A DNA stretch of 64,000 nucleotides. Origin: Bacteroidales bacterium (lineage in GTDB: Bacteria; Bacteroidota; Bacteroidia; Bacteroidales; UBA932). A program made the position numbers and the translations under genes. The stretch's first letter is position 1, and each line of letters starts with the position of its first letter. Under the pieces are notes generated by a model, which saw only the letters and a list, made by a program, of their open reading frames with translations, did not search any database and was not told the origin of the DNA. The stretch is taken from the NCBI GenBank assembly GCA_017561265.1, contig JAFZDJ010000011.1, forward strand, positions 1 to 64,000. The letters are read 5' to 3'. Below, piece by piece: positions 5,054 through 14,741 of this stretch.

Positions 5054-7471
5054 ATGATAAAGAGTATTTCAAAATTGTTTGTTCTGGTCGCTGCCATGAC
5101 GGCCTTCTCCCTTTCTGCAAGCGCGCAGATGAAGGATGAGGATGTGCTGAAATACATGGAGGAGGCCATGACTGCCGGAAAGTCTCAGACCGAGATGGCC
5201 AAGGAACTTGCTGCCAAGGGTCTTACCATGGAGCAGTACGAGCGTCTCAAGACAAAGTATGAGAGCGTCGGAGTCAAGAAGACCGCCGCATTGTCTTCTT
5301 CTGCCACTGCCGACCGTCTCAGAAAGATGGATGCCAGGCTTATGGAGCTCGAGCTTGATGCTGCCTTGGATTCATTGGAGAACCTTGAGCCGGAGGTGAA
5401 GGATGTGTTCGGACGCAATATATTTGCCAATAAGAACCTGACATTCGCTCCGAATCTCAACATTCCGACTCCGGCCGACTATAAGCTGGGTGCAGGTGAT
5501 GAGGTGATCATCGACATCTGGGGGTCAAACCAGACCACCATCCGTCAGACCATTTCTCCTGACGGTTTCATAAATATTCCTGATGTGGGTCTTGTCAGCC
5601 TTTCAGGCATGACGGTCAAGGAGGCGGATTCGTATCTTCGCAGGAAGATGGGTGCAAGCTATCCGGTCGACGGCGAGAATGCTGATGCTGACATCAAGCT
5701 GACCCTTGGAAACATCAGGACTATCCAGGTTAATGTACTCGGCGAGGTAGTGAATCCGGGTACATATGCTCTTTCTTCTCTTTCAAGCATGTTCAATGCG
5801 CTTTATGCTGCCGGAGGAATCGGCGATGTGGGATCCCTTCGAGAGATTTCTCTTGTGCGCAACAATAAGAAGATCGCCACAGTCGATATCTATGATTTCA
5901 TTCTGAACGGAAATGCAGCAGGCGACATCAGACTTCAGGACGGTGACGTGATCACTGTGCCGACTTACCGCAACCTTGTGGATGTGGCAGGAAAGGTGAA
6001 GCGTCCGATGTGCTACGAGATGAAGGATGGCGAGAATGTCGGTACAGTCGTGGACTATGCAGGTGGCTTTACCGGCGATGCGTATAAGTCGAACATCCGC
6101 CTTATCCGCAGAAATGGAGTCGAGTATCAGCTCTATACTGTTGATGCTGAGGATTTTGATTCATTCATGCTCATGGACGGTGATTCCCTTACAGTGGAAC
6201 CTATGATCGACCGTTATGAGAACAGGGTGGATGTGCAGGGAGCCGTATATCGTCCGGGTGCATACCAGCTTAGCGACAATATACGCACTGTCTCGCAGCT
6301 CCTGAGAAAGGCAGAGGGACTGAAGGGTGATGCCTTTGTCAACCGTGCTCTTCTTTACCGTGAGCGCGAGGATCTGACCAGAGAGGTTCTTTCCCTTGAC
6401 CTGAAGGCCATTCTCAACGGCACCGCCGAGGAAGTTCTGCTTCAGAAGAACGACAGTCTTCATGTGTCCAGCATTCATGACATCAAGGACATCGGTACTG
6501 TGACTGTCGAGGGTGAGGTTACCGCTCCGGGTACATTCGCTTTCATCGAGAACATGACCATCGAGGATCTCATCATCCAGGCAGGCGGTCTTCTTGAGTC
6601 TGCGTCGACCGTCAAGATTGATGTCAGCCGCCGAATCAAGAATCAGACAAGCATGGAGCAGCCGGATTCCATCGGACAGATATATACTCTTACATTCAAG
6701 GACGGTTATGCTGTGGAAGGTCAGAAGGATTTCGTGCTTCAGCCATATGACCATGTTGCCGTACGCCGTAGCCCTGGCTATTTCGCCCAGACGACCGTTA
6801 CAGTATCAGGCGAGGTCATCTTCCCTGGAACCTATGTCCTGACCCATAAGACAGAGCGTATTTCGGATCTTGTGAAGAAGGCGGGAGGCGTGAACAGCTG
6901 GGCATACATCAAGGGTGCGAGACTTCAGCGAAAGATGAACGAGGATGAGAAGCGAAGGGTAGAGTCGGCTCTTGATTTCCTTGATTCTGCCAAGGACAGC
7001 ATCGATGTGGACAAGATAAACGCAAGCAATTCATATTACGTGGGTATCGATCTGGCCAAGGCTCTCGGCAATCCTGGCAGCGATGCGGATCTTGTGCTTC
7101 GTGAAGGTGACGAACTTATCGTGCCGGAATATGTGAACACCGTGAAGATCTCCGGCAACGTGATGTATCCTAACACCGTGACTTATGATCCGAACTTCCG
7201 TGTCAAGGATTATGTGGAGATGGCCGGAGGTTATGGATATCATTCGAAGAAGAGCAAGGCTTATGTGATATACATGAACGGTACGGTGAAGCGTGCCCGG
7301 AAGCTTTCTACGGGAGTCATTGAGCCGGGATGCGAGGTGGTGATCCCTCAGAAGCGACAGAAGGATTCAAATCTCTCCGAGATCCTCAGCATTGCGACGA
7401 CTTCTTCATCTGTTGCGACTATGCTTGCGACTATGGGTAATCTTGTTTCATCATTTGTAAAGAACAAATAG
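5054..7471 (+). CDS. Wza-like polysaccharide export protein with six SLBB domains
   Basis: An 805-residue secreted protein that forms the periplasmic/outer-membrane conduit for surface polysaccharide. A signal peptide (residues 1-24, ending SASA-Q) is followed by a helical segment. A Poly_export domain begins near residue 140 (YKLGAGDEVIIDIWG), and then come six SLBB repeats. Each SLBB is marked by a V-x-V-x-G-x-V-x-x-P-G-T pattern and a closing AGG, for example GEVVNPGTY, GEVTAPGTF and GEVIFPGTY. Classical Wza has about 380 residues, so this is the long SLBB-rich Bacteroidota form. First gene of the operon; the wzz gene starts 4 bases after its stop. Confidence 0.88.
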   Translation: MIKSISKLFVLVAAMTAFSLSASAQMKDEDVLKYMEEAMTAGKSQTEMAKELAAKGLTMEQYERLKTKYESVGVKKTAALSSSATADRLRKMDARLMELELDAALDSLENLEPEVKDVFGRNIFANKNLTFAPNLNIPTPADYKLGAGDEVIIDIWGSNQTTIRQTISPDGFINIPDVGLVSLSGMTVKEADSYLRRKMGASYPVDGENADADIKLTLGNIRTIQVNVLGEVVNPGTYALSSLSSMFNALYAAGGIGDVGSLREISLVRNNKKIATVDIYDFILNGNAAGDIRLQDGDVITVPTYRNLVDVAGKVKRPMCYEMKDGENVGTVVDYAGGFTGDAYKSNIRLIRRNGVEYQLYTVDAEDFDSFMLMDGDSLTVEPMIDRYENRVDVQGAVYRPGAYQLSDNIRTVSQLLRKAEGLKGDAFVNRALLYREREDLTREVLSLDLKAILNGTAEEVLLQKNDSLHVSSIHDIKDIGTVTVEGEVTAPGTFAFIENMTIEDLIIQAGGLLESASTVKIDVSRRIKNQTSMEQPDSIGQIYTLTFKDGYAVEGQKDFVLQPYDHVAVRRSPGYFAQTTVTVSGEVIFPGTYVLTHKTERISDLVKKAGGVNSWAYIKGARLQRKMNEDEKRRVESALDFLDSAKDSIDVDKINASNSYYVGIDLAKALGNPGSDADLVLREGDELIVPEYVNTVKISGNVMYPNTVTYDPNFRVKDYVEMAGGYGYHSKKSKAYVIYMNGTVKRARKLSTGVIEPGCEVVIPQKRQKDSNLSEILSIATTSSSVATMLATMGNLVSSFVKNK

Positions 7472-7475
7472 TCTC

Positions 7476-8564
7476 ATGGAAGGAAACAGAAGGCCTCGCC
7501 TTGGCGAGGAACAGTCATTGGACATAATGGGAATGGTCATGAAGCTGTGGGACAGCAGGAAGATGATCGTCAAGTGGTGCATTGTCGGTGCCGTGGTGGG
7601 TCTTGTGGCCGGTTTCAGCATTCCGAAGACATACAGGACCAGGGCAATACTTGCGCCTGAGACACAGCAGCGCATAGGTTCGGGAGTCAGCTCGATCGCA
7701 TCCATGATGGGTGTGAGCCTTGACAACAGCATGGACGCCATCGATGTGGATATGTATCCTGATGTCGTGACATCGACTCCTTTCCTTTTCAATCTTGTCA
7801 ATCTGGAGGTGAAGACCCGTGACGGCGAGGTGCAGACAACACTTCAGGATTATGTGCTCAACTATCAGAAACAGCCATGGTGGGATCATGTTATGGGTGC
7901 CCCAGGAAAGGCCATGAGTTGGGCCATAGGACTGTTGAAGCCTGCCAAGGAGGAGAGTCCTGCTGATACCGTGATGAATATCGGAAACCTGCCGAAGGAC
8001 ACGAGGAAGGCCATGAGCTATCTTGGATCCATAATCAGTGTAGATGTGGACAAGAAGACAGGAAAGACCCTTCTGTCATTGGAAATGCAGGATCCGTATG
8101 TCGCTGCAACAGTTCTGGAGGCAGTTCTGGAGAATCTGAAGACATATATGTCCGACTACCGCACATCCAAGTCACGTCAGGACGTCATGAATCTGGAGAA
8201 GATATGCGAGGAGCGCAAGAAGGAATATTATGATGCTCAGATGGCATATGCCAAGGCTACAGACGCCAACAAGAATGTCGTTCTCAACAGTACGAAGGCC
8301 GATCTTCAGAGGATGCAGCAGGATGTGACCCTTGCATATGAGGTCTATTCGCAGGTGGCTACCCAGCTTGAAGGCGCGCGTATCAAGGTTCAGCAGTCCA
8401 AGCCTGTATTTGCAGTTTTGGAGCCTGTTACAGTCCCTTTGAAGAAGGCGGGTCCGAGCAAGGCCAAGATGCTGGTACTCTTTACATTCCTTGCCGGTTT
8501 CTGCGCTGTCGCATGGGCTCTGCTGGGCAAGGATCTGTGGAAGAAGTTCAAGGAAAACAAGTAA
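7476..8564 (+). CDS. wzz: Wzz-type chain-length determinant protein
   Basis: A 362-residue inner-membrane protein that sets polymer length together with the Wzy polymerase. There is one membrane segment at about residues 31-48 (WCIVGAVVGLVAG) and another near the C-terminus (LVLFTFLAGFCAVAWALL). Between them is a long periplasmic domain with helical, coiled-coil-prone sequence (MNLEKICEERKKEYYDAQ). The protein ends about 12 residues after the second membrane segment, so there is no fused tyrosine-kinase domain, and no separate Wzc kinase gene is in the cluster. It follows the export gene by 4 bases. Confidence 0.85.
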   Translation: MEGNRRPRLGEEQSLDIMGMVMKLWDSRKMIVKWCIVGAVVGLVAGFSIPKTYRTRAILAPETQQRIGSGVSSIASMMGVSLDNSMDAIDVDMYPDVVTSTPFLFNLVNLEVKTRDGEVQTTLQDYVLNYQKQPWWDHVMGAPGKAMSWAIGLLKPAKEESPADTVMNIGNLPKDTRKAMSYLGSIISVDVDKKTGKTLLSLEMQDPYVAATVLEAVLENLKTYMSDYRTSKSRQDVMNLEKICEERKKEYYDAQMAYAKATDANKNVVLNSTKADLQRMQQDVTLAYEVYSQVATQLEGARIKVQQSKPVFAVLEPVTVPLKKAGPSKAKMLVLFTFLAGFCAVAWALLGKDLWKKFKENK

Positions 8565-8576
8565 TTTTCTGAATAT

Positions 8577-9470
8577 ATGAAAGGAATAGTTCTCGCCGGA
8601 GGAAGCGGCACAAGACTTTACCCGATCACGAAGGGTGTGAGCAAACAGATGCTTCCGATTTTCGACAAGCCTATGATATATTATCCGATTTCCGTGCTCA
8701 TGCTTGCCGGAATCCGCGATATACTCATCATCTCTACACCTCATGATCTTCCGGGTTTCAGGCGACTCCTGGGAGACGGAAGTGATTATGGAGTGAATTT
8801 CTCGTATGCGGAGCAACCTTCTCCGGACGGTCTGGCTCAGGCCTTCATAATCGGTGAGGAGTTTATAGGTGATGACTGCGCATGCATGGTGTTGGGTGAC
8901 AATATCTTCCACGGTAACGGTTTTACTCCGATGCTCAAGCAGGCTGTACGTGCTGCTGAAGAAGATGGAAAAGCTACGGTATTCGGCTATTGGGTGAGCG
9001 ATCCTGAAAGATACGGAGTTGCCGAATTTGATGCTGCAGGCAACTGCCTGAGCATCGAGGAGAAGCCGAAGCAGCCTAAGTCCAACTATGCTGTTGTCGG
9101 ATTGTATTTCTATCCTAACAAAGTTGTGGAAGTGGCTAAGAATATCAAGCCTTCTGCACGTGGCGAACTCGAGATCACGACTGTGAACCAGCGTTTTCTG
9201 GAGGATGGCGAGCTGATGGTCCAGACTCTCGGACGTGGATTCGCATGGCTTGACACCGGTACGCATGATTCATTGAGCGAGGCATCTACTTTCATCGAAG
9301 TGATCGAGAAACGTCAGGGTCTGAAGATCGCATGCCTGGAAGGTATTGCATATGCCAAGGGATGGATTACGGATGAGAAGCTTCGTGAGCTTGCACAGCC
9401 TATGGCGAAGAATCAGTATGGTCAGTATCTTTTGCGTTTGATAGACGATAAGAAGCATGAATGTTATTGA
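8577..9470 (+). CDS. rfbA: glucose-1-phosphate thymidylyltransferase
   Basis: A 297-residue RmlA. It makes dTDP-glucose from dTTP and glucose-1-phosphate, the first step towards dTDP-rhamnose and other dTDP-6-deoxysugars. The nucleotide-binding signature [13 protein letters not shown] begins at residue 6 and is followed by [12 protein letters not shown]. The later VLGDNIF and EEKP segments are standard for the family, and the length is normal. It overlaps rfbC by 14 bases, so the two are translationally coupled. Confidence 0.96.
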   Translation: MKGIVLAGGSGTRLYPITKGVSKQMLPIFDKPMIYYPISVLMLAGIRDILIISTPHDLPGFRRLLGDGSDYGVNFSYAEQPSPDGLAQAFIIGEEFIGDDCACMVLGDNIFHGNGFTPMLKQAVRAAEEDGKATVFGYWVSDPERYGVAEFDAAGNCLSIEEKPKQPKSNYAVVGLYFYPNKVVEVAKNIKPSARGELEITTVNQRFLEDGELMVQTLGRGFAWLDTGTHDSLSEASTFIEVIEKRQGLKIACLEGIAYAKGWITDEKLRELAQPMAKNQYGQYLLRLIDDKKHECY

Positions 9471-10002
9471 AACAAAGCTCCCCGGAGTGGTGATTGTCGA
9501 GCCTCAGGTCTTCGGTGACCACAGAGGCTGGTTCATGGAGTCATGGTCTCAGAAGACGATGGCTGACAATGGATTGAATGTGAATTTCGTTCAGGACAAT
9601 CAGAGCTATACGGCTCGGAAGGGTACTCTCAGAGGTATCCATTTCCAGCAGCATCCTATGGCTCAGACCAAGCTGGTCAGAGTGACGAGAGGGGCTGTCA
9701 TGGATGTTGCCGTGGATCTGAGGAAGGATTCTCCTACCTACAGGCAGTGGGTTGCGGTGGAACTTTCTGCAGAAAACAGGAAGCAGCTTCTCATTCCGCA
9801 GGGGTTCGGTCATGCTTTCCTGACATTGACTGATGATGTGGAGTTTGTATATAAATGCGACAATTTCTATTCAAAGGAGCATGACAGGAACATCAGGTTT
9901 GATGATCCTGAGCTTGGGGTCGAATGGGGTATTGCGGAGCCGATTCTCTCGGAGAAGGATGCTGCAGCGCCTTTCCTGAAGGATTCCGATTGTAATTTTT
10001 AA
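9457..10002 (+). CDS. rfbC: dTDP-4-dehydrorhamnose 3,5-epimerase
   Basis: A 181-residue RmlC cupin enzyme. It epimerises dTDP-4-keto-6-deoxyglucose at C3 and C5. The family motifs are present: GWFMESW, the QDNQSY segment, RGIHFQ with the catalytic histidine, and [11 protein letters not shown] with the second cupin histidine. The length is typical. It starts inside the end of rfbA and is followed by rfbB after 11 bases. Confidence 0.95.
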   Translation: MNVIETKLPGVVIVEPQVFGDHRGWFMESWSQKTMADNGLNVNFVQDNQSYTARKGTLRGIHFQQHPMAQTKLVRVTRGAVMDVAVDLRKDSPTYRQWVAVELSAENRKQLLIPQGFGHAFLTLTDDVEFVYKCDNFYSKEHDRNIRFDDPELGVEWGIAEPILSEKDAAAPFLKDSDCNF

Positions 10003-10013
10003 ATTGACTGAGT

Positions 10014-11147
10014 ATGAGAAGAAGCATAGTTATCACCGGCGGAGCCGGCTTCATCGGAAGCCATGTCGTACGCCTTTTTGTGAATAAATATCCTGATTAT
10101 AAGATAATCAATGTAGACAAGCTGACTTATGCAGGCAACCTTGCGAACCTCAAGGATATCGAGGACAAGCCGAACTATAAGTTCGTGAAGATGGACATCT
10201 GCGATTTCGAGGCATTCTATCAGCTCATGCAGGATGAGAAGGTCGATGGCATCATTCACCTTGCAGCAGAAAGCCATGTAGACCGCTCGATCAAGGATCC
10301 GTTCACATTCGCCCGTACGAATGTAATGGGAACCCTTTCCCTTCTTCAGGCTGCAAAGCTTTATTGGGAATCCCTTCCGGAGAAATATGAAGGCAAACGC
10401 TTCTACCACATCTCCACAGACGAAGTCTACGGCGCCCTCACGATGAACCATCCTGAAGGCATCGAGCCTCCGTTCAAGACCGTCGCTTCTTCAGAAGGTC
10501 ACAAGGCTTACGGAGACGACTTCTTCTACGAGACTACGAAGTATAACCCGCATTCTCCATACAGTGCTGCCAAGGCTTCTTCAGACCATTTCGTCCGTGC
10601 ATACCACGACACTTACGGCATGCCGACCATCGTGACCAACTGCTCGAACAACTACGGCCCATACCAGTTCCCGGAGAAGCTTATTCCGCTCTTTATCAAC
10701 AACATCCGTCATCGCAAGCCCCTCCCTGTCTATGGCAAGGGCGAGAACGTGCGTGACTGGCTCTATGTTGAGGATCATGCACGTGCGATCGATCTTATCT
10801 TCCACGAAGGCAAGATTGCAGAGACGTACAATATCGGCGGATTCAACGAGTGGAAGAACATCGACCTCATAAAAGTGATGATCAAGACGGTAGACCGCAT
10901 CCTCGGCAATCCGGAAGGACACAGCCTTGATCTTATCACTTATGTCACTGACCGCCTCGGCCATGATGCACGTTATGCCATCGACAGCACCAAGCTTCAG
11001 AAGGAGCTCGGCTGGGAGCCAAGCCTCCAGTTCGAGGAGGGCATCGAGAAGACCGTAAGATGGTATCTGGACAACCAGGAGTGGATGGATCAGGTGACAT
11101 CCGGCGATTATCAGCATTATTACGACGAGATGTATAAGGGAAGATAG
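10014..11147 (+). CDS. rfbB: dTDP-glucose 4,6-dehydratase
   Basis: A 377-residue short-chain dehydrogenase-fold enzyme that converts dTDP-glucose to dTDP-4-keto-6-deoxyglucose. The NAD-binding GGAGFIGSH motif is at about residues 8-16. HLAAESHVDRS, the TDEVYG catalytic segment and the YSAAKASSDH tyrosine-lysine pair are all present. Together with rfbA and rfbC it makes dTDP-4-keto-rhamnose. The final reductase gene, rfbD, is not found anywhere in this window. The flippase gene follows 7 bases downstream. Confidence 0.96.
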   Translation: MRRSIVITGGAGFIGSHVVRLFVNKYPDYKIINVDKLTYAGNLANLKDIEDKPNYKFVKMDICDFEAFYQLMQDEKVDGIIHLAAESHVDRSIKDPFTFARTNVMGTLSLLQAAKLYWESLPEKYEGKRFYHISTDEVYGALTMNHPEGIEPPFKTVASSEGHKAYGDDFFYETTKYNPHSPYSAAKASSDHFVRAYHDTYGMPTIVTNCSNNYGPYQFPEKLIPLFINNIRHRKPLPVYGKGENVRDWLYVEDHARAIDLIFHEGKIAETYNIGGFNEWKNIDLIKVMIKTVDRILGNPEGHSLDLITYVTDRLGHDARYAIDSTKLQKELGWEPSLQFEEGIEKTVRWYLDNQEWMDQVTSGDYQHYYDEMYKGR

Positions 11148-11154
11148 AGAACAT

Positions 11155-12414
11155 ATGTCCGGAATCCATGAAAAGATAAGCAAGATGAGGCAGAGCAAGG
11201 ATGCCAAGACAGTGGCGTCCAACTTTGCCTGGCTTACCTTGCTCCAGATTGCCGGATATGTCTTTCCTTTGATTACCCTTCCTTATCTTGCGAGGGTGAT
11301 AGGCGTGGAAGGCTTTTCGAAGATCGCCTTTGCCACGGCCATAATGATATGGATCCAGACCATAGCCGACTGGGGGTTCAATATGTCGGCGACAAGGGAT
11401 GTCGCTCAGAACAGAGATGATAAGGACATGGTTTCGAGGATATTCTCCAATGTGCTGTGGGCCAGGATGCTGCTGATGCTTGTGTCGTTTGTCGTGCTGG
11501 TCGCTCTGGTGGCCTTTGTGCCTAAGCTTAATGAGAATGCCGCTGTAATCATGGTTTCATTCCTTATGATTCCCGGGCATATTCTTTTCCCTGACTGGTT
11601 CTTTCAGGCCATCGAGAAGATGAAGTATATCACGATACTCAATGTGATCATGAAGCTTCTCTTCACTGTGGCGATCTTCATTTTCATAAAGGCTCCGGAG
11701 GATTATATTCTCCAGCCTCTGCTTAATTCCGCATCATTCGCGATATGCGGAGCCGTAGCATTGTATTTCATCATCGTCAGATGGCATATAAGGCTCCACA
11801 GGCCTGTCTTATCTGAGATCATAAGCACGATAAAGGGCAGTACGGATATATTCATCAACAATCTGATGCCTAATCTCTATAACAGTTTCTCCACAATGCT
11901 TCTGGGATTCTGGGGCGCTGCCGGATCGGTAGGACTTCTTGATGGAGGAAACAAGTTCGCCCAGATAGGAAATCAGCTCCTCTCCACACTTTCCCGTGCA
12001 TTCTATCCGTATCTTTCAAGAAAGCATGAAGGACATAGGACATACTTGCTTATCATAATGTCGGTGGCATCGCTGATGTGCCTCTTCCTTTTCATAGCTG
12101 CGCCTCTTCTGGTGAATATATTTCTTTCTCCGGAATTCGCTCCGTCCACAGCTGTCATCCGCATCAGAGCCATTTCCTTCATATTCTTTGCGATATCGAA
12201 TGCCTATGGTACCAACTACCTGATAGTCAGACATAAGGAGAAGCTTCTGAGACAGATAACCACTGTGTGCTCGATTGTGGGCTTCTGCATTGCATGGCCT
12301 TTGGTATATTATTACGATTACATCGGTGCATCTCTTACTGTAACCATAAGCCTCGGCCTTCTTGCCGTTTCCAGCTGGATCGCAGCCAGGAGGGTCGCAA
12401 GACAAACAATTTAG
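11155..12414 (+). CDS. wzx: Wzx-type lipid-linked oligosaccharide flippase
   Basis: A 419-residue polytopic membrane protein of the MATE/MVF polysaccharide-transporter superfamily. It has about a dozen hydrophobic segments. The typical N-terminal pattern is present (NFAWLTLLQIAGYVFPLITLP followed by YLARVIG), then AIMIWIQTIADWGFN. It would flip undecaprenyl-diphosphate-linked repeat units across the inner membrane. It sits between the dTDP-sugar genes and the ATP-grasp gene, with a 3-base gap to the latter. Confidence 0.88.
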   Translation: MSGIHEKISKMRQSKDAKTVASNFAWLTLLQIAGYVFPLITLPYLARVIGVEGFSKIAFATAIMIWIQTIADWGFNMSATRDVAQNRDDKDMVSRIFSNVLWARMLLMLVSFVVLVALVAFVPKLNENAAVIMVSFLMIPGHILFPDWFFQAIEKMKYITILNVIMKLLFTVAIFIFIKAPEDYILQPLLNSASFAICGAVALYFIIVRWHIRLHRPVLSEIISTIKGSTDIFINNLMPNLYNSFSTMLLGFWGAAGSVGLLDGGNKFAQIGNQLLSTLSRAFYPYLSRKHEGHRTYLLIIMSVASLMCLFLFIAAPLLVNIFLSPEFAPSTAVIRIRAISFIFFAISNAYGTNYLIVRHKEKLLRQITTVCSIVGFCIAWPLVYYYDYIGASLTVTISLGLLAVSSWIAARRVARQTI

Positions 12415-12417
12415 CCT

Positions 12418-13524
12418 ATGAAGTTGAAATCTGTCATAACTTCCCTGATGAGGAAGGCTGTCTTTTACAAGATGACACGTTACTATAGAAGATTCTATGG
12501 TAAGGTTCTGGCTGTAAATGGGATTCCGGACCGCAAGGTCGAAGGCGAAGATGAGTGGTGCAGGAGATGGTCTGTACTAGGCAAGGTAGACCCGATTTAT
12601 TTCAGGTGCTTCAGCAGATACATAGGCAAGGATATGGATATAGTACCGGAAAACCTATGCCGTAATGTCATCGAGAAATGTCTCAATCCGAGCCGTTACC
12701 TTCCGTATTATACAGACAAGAACATATTTGACAGACTTTTTCCGGCCGGAACCTGTGCCAGGACCCTGCTGAGAAAGATGAACGGTTTTTATTATGATGC
12801 AGCCTATCAGCCGGTCATATTGAAAACCGATAAGGACATGCGGGATTTCATGGCAGCAAGCGGTGCGGCTTCCGTATGTGTAAAGCCTTCTGTAGGAAGC
12901 GGTTCCGGAGTAGGAGTGCGTTTCTATTCTTCCGATTCTCTTCCTTCTCTTTCAGAGCTGACCCATATGTACGGCAAGGATTTCATAATGCAGGAATGCC
13001 TGTCCCAGTCGCCTGGAATCGCATATTTCAACCCGACTTCCGTCAACACTCTTCGTCTGACCCTGTATAAGTCTGTGGAGACTGATGAATGGGTGGTGCC
13101 GAGCGCGATCATCAGGATAGGAGGAAAGGGAAGTCTCGTGGATAATGCTCACGCCGGAGGTGCATATGTCGGAATCGATGAAAAGACAGGATGTCTGTGC
13201 AATGAAGTTCTGGATCAGTACGGACGCGTCCGCACTGCATTCAATGATATTGATTTTACAAACGAACACAGGATAGAGAACTGGGAAGGAATCCTTGAAT
13301 TTGCAAGGATGGTCGGAAGCCATATCCCTCATATGAGGCTGCTTGCCTTGGATATAATGGTGGATGCATCCGGAAGACCGAGACTGGTGGAGTTCAATAG
13401 CTCGGATTACAGCATGTGGCTCTTCCAGTTCACCACTCACGGTGCATTCGGAGCATATACAGATGAGATAATCGACTATTGCAGCAGGAGAGGAAACTTT
13501 AACCCTTTGTATGTGGAGATATGA
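12418..13524 (+). CDS. ATP-grasp enzyme of the sugar-transfer-associated type
   Basis: A 368-residue protein resembling the ATPgrasp_ST family (sugar-transfer-associated ATP-grasp). The ATP-grasp core shows VCVKPSVGSGSGVGV (glycine-rich loop with its lysine), the FIMQECLSQ strand and NPTSVNTLRL. Near the C-terminus are LALDIMVDASGRPRLVEFNSSD, which supplies the metal-binding acidic and Asn residues. ATP-grasp enzymes join a carboxylate to an amine through an acyl-phosphate. In a polysaccharide cluster this fits amide-linking an amino acid to a sugar acid or amino sugar. The actual substrates are unknown. It overlaps the next gene by 4 bases. Confidence 0.8.
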   Translation: MKLKSVITSLMRKAVFYKMTRYYRRFYGKVLAVNGIPDRKVEGEDEWCRRWSVLGKVDPIYFRCFSRYIGKDMDIVPENLCRNVIEKCLNPSRYLPYYTDKNIFDRLFPAGTCARTLLRKMNGFYYDAAYQPVILKTDKDMRDFMAASGAASVCVKPSVGSGSGVGVRFYSSDSLPSLSELTHMYGKDFIMQECLSQSPGIAYFNPTSVNTLRLTLYKSVETDEWVVPSAIIRIGGKGSLVDNAHAGGAYVGIDEKTGCLCNEVLDQYGRVRTAFNDIDFTNEHRIENWEGILEFARMVGSHIPHMRLLALDIMVDASGRPRLVEFNSSDYSMWLFQFTTHGAFGAYTDEIIDYCSRRGNFNPLYVEI

Positions 13525-14741
13525 TGAAGATAGGTATAATCAAAGAAACCAAATGTCCTGTAGACAACAGGGTGGCCTTGGCTCCTGAGCAGATACTGGC
13601 TCTGCAGAAGCGCTATCCTCAGGTTGAGTTCCTTGTGCAGAGGAGCGAAATAAGGGCATATCATGACGATGAGTATGAGGCTATGGGCATTACTCTGACC
13701 GATGATGTGACTGATTGTGACGTGCTTTTCGGCATCAAGGAGGCTGATATTGCGACCCTTATCCCGGGAAAACACTATGTCTTTTTTGGACATATAGCCA
13801 AGAAACAGTCTTATAACCAGCCCCTTATCAGGGCTATGGCTGCAAAGGGACTGACCTTCTCGGATTATGAATATTTCGTGGATGATGACAATGTCCGTCT
13901 CTGTGCGTTCGGATGGTGGGCAGGTGTGGTCGGTGCATACAACTCTTTCAGGGCGTACGGGCTTAAGACCGGCAGATTCGAACTGCCGAAACCGGATCTC
14001 AAGTTCACGATGGAAAAGCTTCTGGAAGGGCTTTCCGGCATCGCTCCGTACTGTGACTGCAGGATTGTCGTGACCGGAAACGGAAGGGTTTCACATGGAG
14101 CTCAGCATGTCCTGGAGCATATGCATGCAGTGCGTCTGTCTCCTGAGGAATTCCTCAATCGTGATGAAAAGGCTGGAGGTCTGGTCTATACCGTGTTGAC
14201 ATTGGAGGACCTTGTTGCTCCTGTCGATCATGAAAAGTGCTTCGACAGAGAGGAGTTCAGAAGCGCTCCTTCGTCATACATAAGCGGTTTTGCCAAATAT
14301 GCACGCAAGGCGGATATGCTGGTTTCATGCCATTTCTGGGCTCCCGGACAGCCGGTATATGTGGATGAAGATCTGCTTCGCGATCCTGACATGAAGATAC
14401 GTGTGATAGGTGACATCACATGTGATATAAAGGGCAGCATCCTGTCTACGGTGCGTTCTTCGACCCATGATGAGCCGTTTTATGATTTCGATCCAGTGAG
14501 GATGGAGGAATGTGAGGCTTTCAGTCCGGGTGATACTATAACGGTGATGGCTGTCGACACCTGTCCGAATGCTCTGGCCTTGGATACAAGCCGATATTTC
14601 GGTGAGACTTTGTCCGAGCATGTCCTGCCTCTTATAATTGAGGGCAGGATGGATGATCCTGTCATGCAGAGAGCTACGATACTGAAGGACGGCATGCTCA
14701 CGGAAAGATATGGATATTTGAAGGATTACGCTGGATTATGA
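13521..14741 (+). CDS. alanine dehydrogenase / saccharopine dehydrogenase (LYS1)-like enzyme
   Basis: A 406-residue NAD(P)-dependent enzyme of the AlaDH/PNT superfamily. It begins with the N-terminal signature IGIIKETKCPVDNRVALAP. The central FFGHIAKKQ, DYEYFVDDDNVRLCAFGWWAG and RIVVTGNGRVSHGA segments (the last in the nucleotide-binding region) resemble lysine-forming saccharopine dehydrogenase. GDITCDIKGSILSTVRSSTHDEPFY is the conserved C-terminal stretch. Enzymes of this fold interconvert 2-oxo acids and amino acids, or form secondary-amine opine-like products. The gene overlaps ATP-grasp genes on both sides by 4 bases. A role in making the amino acid or opine that decorates the polymer is my inference; a plain metabolic role is possible. 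Confidence 0.75.
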   Translation: MMKIGIIKETKCPVDNRVALAPEQILALQKRYPQVEFLVQRSEIRAYHDDEYEAMGITLTDDVTDCDVLFGIKEADIATLIPGKHYVFFGHIAKKQSYNQPLIRAMAAKGLTFSDYEYFVDDDNVRLCAFGWWAGVVGAYNSFRAYGLKTGRFELPKPDLKFTMEKLLEGLSGIAPYCDCRIVVTGNGRVSHGAQHVLEHMHAVRLSPEEFLNRDEKAGGLVYTVLTLEDLVAPVDHEKCFDREEFRSAPSSYISGFAKYARKADMLVSCHFWAPGQPVYVDEDLLRDPDMKIRVIGDITCDIKGSILSTVRSSTHDEPFYDFDPVRMEECEAFSPGDTITVMAVDTCPNALALDTSRYFGETLSEHVLPLIIEGRMDDPVMQRATILKDGMLTERYGYLKDYAGL

